Of a stretch of 64,000 bases of DNA, positions 63,735-64,000 are shown piece by piece. The stretch is from assembly GCF_030588185.1 (NCBI RefSeq), contig NZ_JAOSID010000002.1, forward strand, positions 1-64,000, given 5' to 3'. How positions within the stretch are numbered: position 1 is the stretch's first letter; every line of letters starts with the position of its first letter. Under the pieces are notes generated by a model, which did no database searches, had not been told where the DNA came from, and saw only the letters and a list, made by a program, of their open reading frames with translations. Made by a program: the position numbers and the translations under genes. This stretch comes from Candidatus Phytoplasma melaleucae (GTDB lineage Bacteria; Bacillota_I; Bacilli_A; Acholeplasmatales; Acholeplasmataceae).

Positions 63735-64000
63735 TTACCAACCGATACCTAATTTTTTTTTCACTTCATCTAACTTATTTTGGGCGATTATACTTGATTT
63801 TTCCGCACTTTTACTAAGAATATTAGCCAAAATAGAACTTTGACGAAAATAATGAAATTGATTTTGAATAACGGAAAGATGTTCTATAACTAAATCAGCT
63901 ACTTTTATTTTCAAATTCTGATAAGAATAACCTTGAAAATAAGCTTCCGTTTTATTAAGATCCCAATCTCTAAAAGCGGAGTAAATTTTTAATAAATTAG
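63735..64000 (-). CDS. trpS: Tryptophanyl-tRNA synthetase, C-terminal part (continues beyond window)
   Basis: The last 88 codons of a gene whose 5' part lies right of the window. NLLKIYSAFRDWD, the YQNLKIKVADLVIEHL helix and the final AEKSSIIAQNKLDEVKKKLG match the C-terminal helices of bacterial TrpRS. The protein ends GIGW with a TGG codon. It would charge the tRNA-Trp whose 3' half is at the window start. Confidence 0.82.
   Translation of the reverse strand, partial: NLLKIYSAFRDWDLNKTEAYFQGYSYQNLKIKVADLVIEHLSVIQNQFHYFRQSSILANILSKSAEKSSIIAQNKLDEVKKKLGIGW

Overview
The window looks like a chromosome segment of a phytoplasma ('Candidatus Phytoplasma', Acholeplasmataceae, Mollicutes). It is very AT-rich, and TGA is used as a stop (rpsB and prfA end in it), which argues against Mycoplasma/Spiroplasma. 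Gene content is typical of the group: a 2-hydroxycarboxylate carrier, a PduL-type phosphotransacylase, a Zn/Mn ABC transporter, FtsH-like paralogues, decayed duplicates, and no cell-wall genes. The species cannot be named from sequence alone.

Layout. 1-180: 3' end (domains V-VI) of a group II intron running directly into the 3' half of a tRNA-Trp. 317-3133 (-): nrdF, recA, pgsA. 4098-7590 (+): sodA, a citS/mleP-like carrier and plsY, each after a long AT-rich spacer. 7676-15675 (-): priA (helicase motifs eroded), the rbfA-infB-ylxR-nusA cluster, tRNA-Leu(GAG) and fakA. 16123-20355 (+): an FtsH-like gene apparently split by two ORF-less group II introns. 20571-26166 (+): xer, dut, rpsB, tsf, pyrH, frr, cdsA. 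26254-27413 (-): rpmB and a Bax-inhibitor-1-like protein. 27870-29870: a decayed second copy of the znu operon. 29951-30487: a secreted four-cysteine protein. 30608-39310 (-): pmbA/tldD, a P1B-4-type metal ATPase with a tiny Cys-rich partner peptide, spoVG, rsmA, an HD hydrolase, pduL. 39693-51150 (+): ychF, ileS, rpsF-ssb-rpsR, a gdpP::rplI fusion, dnaB, prfA, tsaC. 51139-62690: a 1,740-bp segment (tsaC 3' end, holA, xer 3' end) present twice as apparently perfect direct repeats around 7.8 kb that holds the intact znu operon and decayed genes. 62754-64000 (-): a YitT-family membrane protein and the 3' end of trpS.

How genes fit together. FakA, PlsY, CdsA and PgsA form much of a route from scavenged host fatty acids to phosphatidylglycerol. 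The dicarboxylate carrier and PduL fit the proposed phytoplasma malate-to-acetate route. GdpP, DnaB, HolA, PriA, RecA, Ssb and NrdF/Dut cover c-di-AMP turnover, replication and nucleotide supply. The znu transporter and P1B-4 ATPase handle metal uptake and efflux.

Most unusual items: the covarying intron pair inside an FtsH-like gene; the intron end abutting tRNA-Trp; the perfect 1.74-kb repeats bracketing a transporter island; the helicase-dead-looking PriA; the GdpP-bL9 fusion; and the 39-residue Cys-rich peptide coupled to a metal ATPase. All calls come from reading the sequence; no database search was run.
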